16,997 bases of DNA, taken from contig CAYUEL010000038.1 of NCBI GenBank assembly GCA_964443025.1, positions 1 through 16,997 on the forward strand, read 5' to 3'. Source of the stretch: JAJFKJ01 sp964443025 (GTDB lineage: Bacteria > Pseudomonadota > Gammaproteobacteria > JABCZS01). Shown one piece after another: positions 15,667 through 16,997 of this stretch. The notes beneath the pieces were generated by a model. That model was not told the origin of the DNA. It searched no databases and saw nothing but the letters and a program-made list of their open reading frames with translations. How positions within the stretch are numbered: the first letter of the stretch is position 1; every line of letters begins with the position of its first letter. The position numbers were made by a program, and so were the translations under genes.

Positions 15667-16984
15667 TATGGAAAAATTAAAGCACAGCGTTGCTTTTGCA
15701 TTAGATTATGCAAAAAAGCAAGGCGCCAGTCAAAGTGAAGTAATGTTAAGCACAGGAACGGGCCTTGATGTCACGGCGCGCAATCACGATGTTGAAACCG
15801 TTGAGTTCACGCAAGATAAAGGATTAGGGATTACCGTTTACATGGGTAAACAAAAAGCAACGGCCGGCAGTTCGGATACAACGCATGAGGCCATTCAAAA
15901 CATGGTCAATAAAGCAATTGAAATTGCGCAACACATGCAAGCAGATGAATACGCAGGATTACCCGATGAAAGCGAGCTTGCCACTGAATTTAAAGATTTA
16001 GATTTATATCACCCTTGGGATTTATCATTTGATAAAGCCATTCATATGGCCGTTGAATTGGAAAAACTAGCCTGCTCTTATGATATCCGTATCAAACAAT
16101 GCGATGGTGCGCATGTCGTTGCGCAAACGGGAATGCATGTATACGGTAATTCCATCGGTTTTTTACACGGATTTAAAACATCGCGTCAAGGTTTATCTTG
16201 CGTACTCATTGCACAAAGCAATGAAAAAATGCAACGAGATTATTGGTTTGATACAAAACGTGATGCCAAAGATTTATTGTCTATTCAAACCATCGCACAA
16301 ACAGCTTCTGAACGTGCCACACAACGTTTAGATGCCAAACCGATTAAAACACAAAAAATACCGGTGATTTTTGATGCAGGTATGGCAGCAGGACTCATTT
16401 CTAACTTTATTACTGCAATCAGTGGTGGTGCGTTATACCGTAAATCATCGTTCTTGTGTGATCATCTTGGGAAACAAATTTTTGCACCACATATTCGTAT
16501 TCATGAGAATCCTTTTTTGCGCAAAGGTTTGGGGTCATGTAATTATGATTGCGAAGGCGTGCGTCCTCAACAACGCGATATCGTGAAAGACGGTGTATTA
16601 CAAAGTTATGTGTTAAGTACTTATTCTGCGCGACGATTAGGTTTAAAAACCACCGGTAATGCGGGCGGTATTCATAATGTGACGATTGATCCCGGTAAAC
16701 ATGATTTAACCGGTTTGATTCAAACCATGGATAAAGGTTTGTATATCACGGAGTTGATGGGACAGGGCGTGAACGTTGTCACAGGCGATTATTCACGCGG
16801 TGCTGCGGGATTTTGGATTGAGAACGGGAAGATTCAATACCCTGTTGAAGGCATTACCATCGCGGGTAATCTCGGGTTTGCTTGCCATGCTTGGCAGAGG
16901 CAAAAAGCGTGGCGCGGAGAAGACCTTGGGCGAAGTCAATCTTTGCCTTGCGGATATTCTTTTCAATCGACGGCCCCACTATAA
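15659..16984 (+). CDS. pmbA: Metalloprotease subunit PmbA/TldE with a replaced C-terminus
   Basis: The non-catalytic-site partner of TldD, recognised by GLGITVYMGKQKATAGSSDT, ISGGALYRKSSFLCDHLGKQ, RKGLGSCNYDCEGV and ELMGQGVNVVTGDYSRGAAG. As expected for TldE it lacks the HExxxH motif. The ATG at 15659 overlaps tldD by eight bases; a further in-frame ATG at 15668 is possible. Up to ITIAGNL (codons ending at 16873) it matches the family. In E. coli this is followed by about 45 residues containing GNDVDLRG and the final strand ending MTIAG. Here those residues are absent, and 36 unrelated ones rich in Trp, Arg and Gly run to a TAA at 16982-16984. The total of 441 residues is near normal only by chance. 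Function may be lost or reduced. Confidence 0.9.
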   Translation: MSDMEKLKHSVAFALDYAKKQGASQSEVMLSTGTGLDVTARNHDVETVEFTQDKGLGITVYMGKQKATAGSSDTTHEAIQNMVNKAIEIAQHMQADEYAGLPDESELATEFKDLDLYHPWDLSFDKAIHMAVELEKLACSYDIRIKQCDGAHVVAQTGMHVYGNSIGFLHGFKTSRQGLSCVLIAQSNEKMQRDYWFDTKRDAKDLLSIQTIAQTASERATQRLDAKPIKTQKIPVIFDAGMAAGLISNFITAISGGALYRKSSFLCDHLGKQIFAPHIRIHENPFLRKGLGSCNYDCEGVRPQQRDIVKDGVLQSYVLSTYSARRLGLKTTGNAGGIHNVTIDPGKHDLTGLIQTMDKGLYITELMGQGVNVVTGDYSRGAAGFWIENGKIQYPVEGITIAGNLGFACHAWQRQKAWRGEDLGRSQSLPCGYSFQSTAPL

Positions 16985-16997
16985 AGGGGAGGGAAAA
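16874..16997. repeat. GC-richer palindromic insertion replacing the pmbA 3' end
   Basis: From 16874 the sequence stops matching PmbA. By hand count it is about 52% G+C, clearly above the flanking genes. It contains a hairpin TGCCA-TGCT-TGGCA (16883-16896), an inverted repeat AGGCAAA (16898-16904) / TTTGCCT (16942-16948), and CCCC / GGGG arms near 16974-16989. All three plus frames and one minus frame are nearly free of stops; the minus frame reads through with LLRATLFASAKHGKQ. This resembles small dispersed palindromic elements that insert in coding genes (for example the Rickettsia RPE type). The right end lies at or past the window edge. Repeat status is inferred. Confidence 0.5.

Noticed and set aside
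1..16997. CRISPR arrays, tRNA/rRNA genes, complete insertion sequences
   Set aside because: No regularly spaced repeats, cloverleaf-like genes or transposase reading frames were found on either strand.

Overview
This window looks like a moderately AT-rich gammaproteobacterial chromosome. The best evidence is the layout of the core block: a minus-strand gatC-gatA-gatB operon divergent from a plus-strand mreB-mreC-mreD-yhdP-tldD-pmbA run. From memory, Pseudomonas has the same order but with extra genes (maf, rng, a nitrilase, yjgA) that are absent here. The compact core, broken genes and repeat-like insertions would fit a reduced, possibly host-associated lineage such as the Legionellales. That assignment is inference and no gene here proves it.

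Region 1 (1-4265) is accessory and partly decayed. It holds an unrecognised gene open at the left edge. On the minus strand are a class I SAM-dependent methyltransferase and, downstream of it, a divergent protein of the S-adenosylhomocysteine hydrolase fold. Next is a plus-strand pseudogene in which the frameshifted N-terminal half of a DAO-type FAD oxidoreductase is joined to what looks like the tail of a second methyltransferase. Last comes a C-terminal stub of a DUF4143-type ATPase, which ends exactly at a strong hairpin. The region reads as the remains of a methylation or small-molecule modification island.

Region 2 (4300-4874) is a complete YefM-YoeB toxin-antitoxin pair with a consensus sigma-70 promoter and a three-half-site operator. 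It sits between the decayed island and the core genes. The yoeB stop overlaps the gatB stop tail to tail.

Region 3 (4871-8060) encodes the three subunits of the tRNA-dependent amidotransferase, which makes Gln-tRNA(Gln) and/or Asn-tRNA(Asn). A 153-bp divergent intergenic region carries an extended -10 promoter for mreB.

Region 4 (8214-16997) encodes the rod-shape proteins MreB, MreC and MreD, the large AsmA-like envelope protein YhdP, and the TldD/PmbA(TldE) protease pair, all closely spaced or overlapping. Two points stand out. mreC appears to start at a non-canonical ATT codon. The last ~36 codons of pmbA are replaced by a GC-richer, palindrome-containing sequence that looks like a repeat insertion. 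No RNA gene, CRISPR array or complete mobile element was seen, and no stretch over 300 bases lacks a gene.
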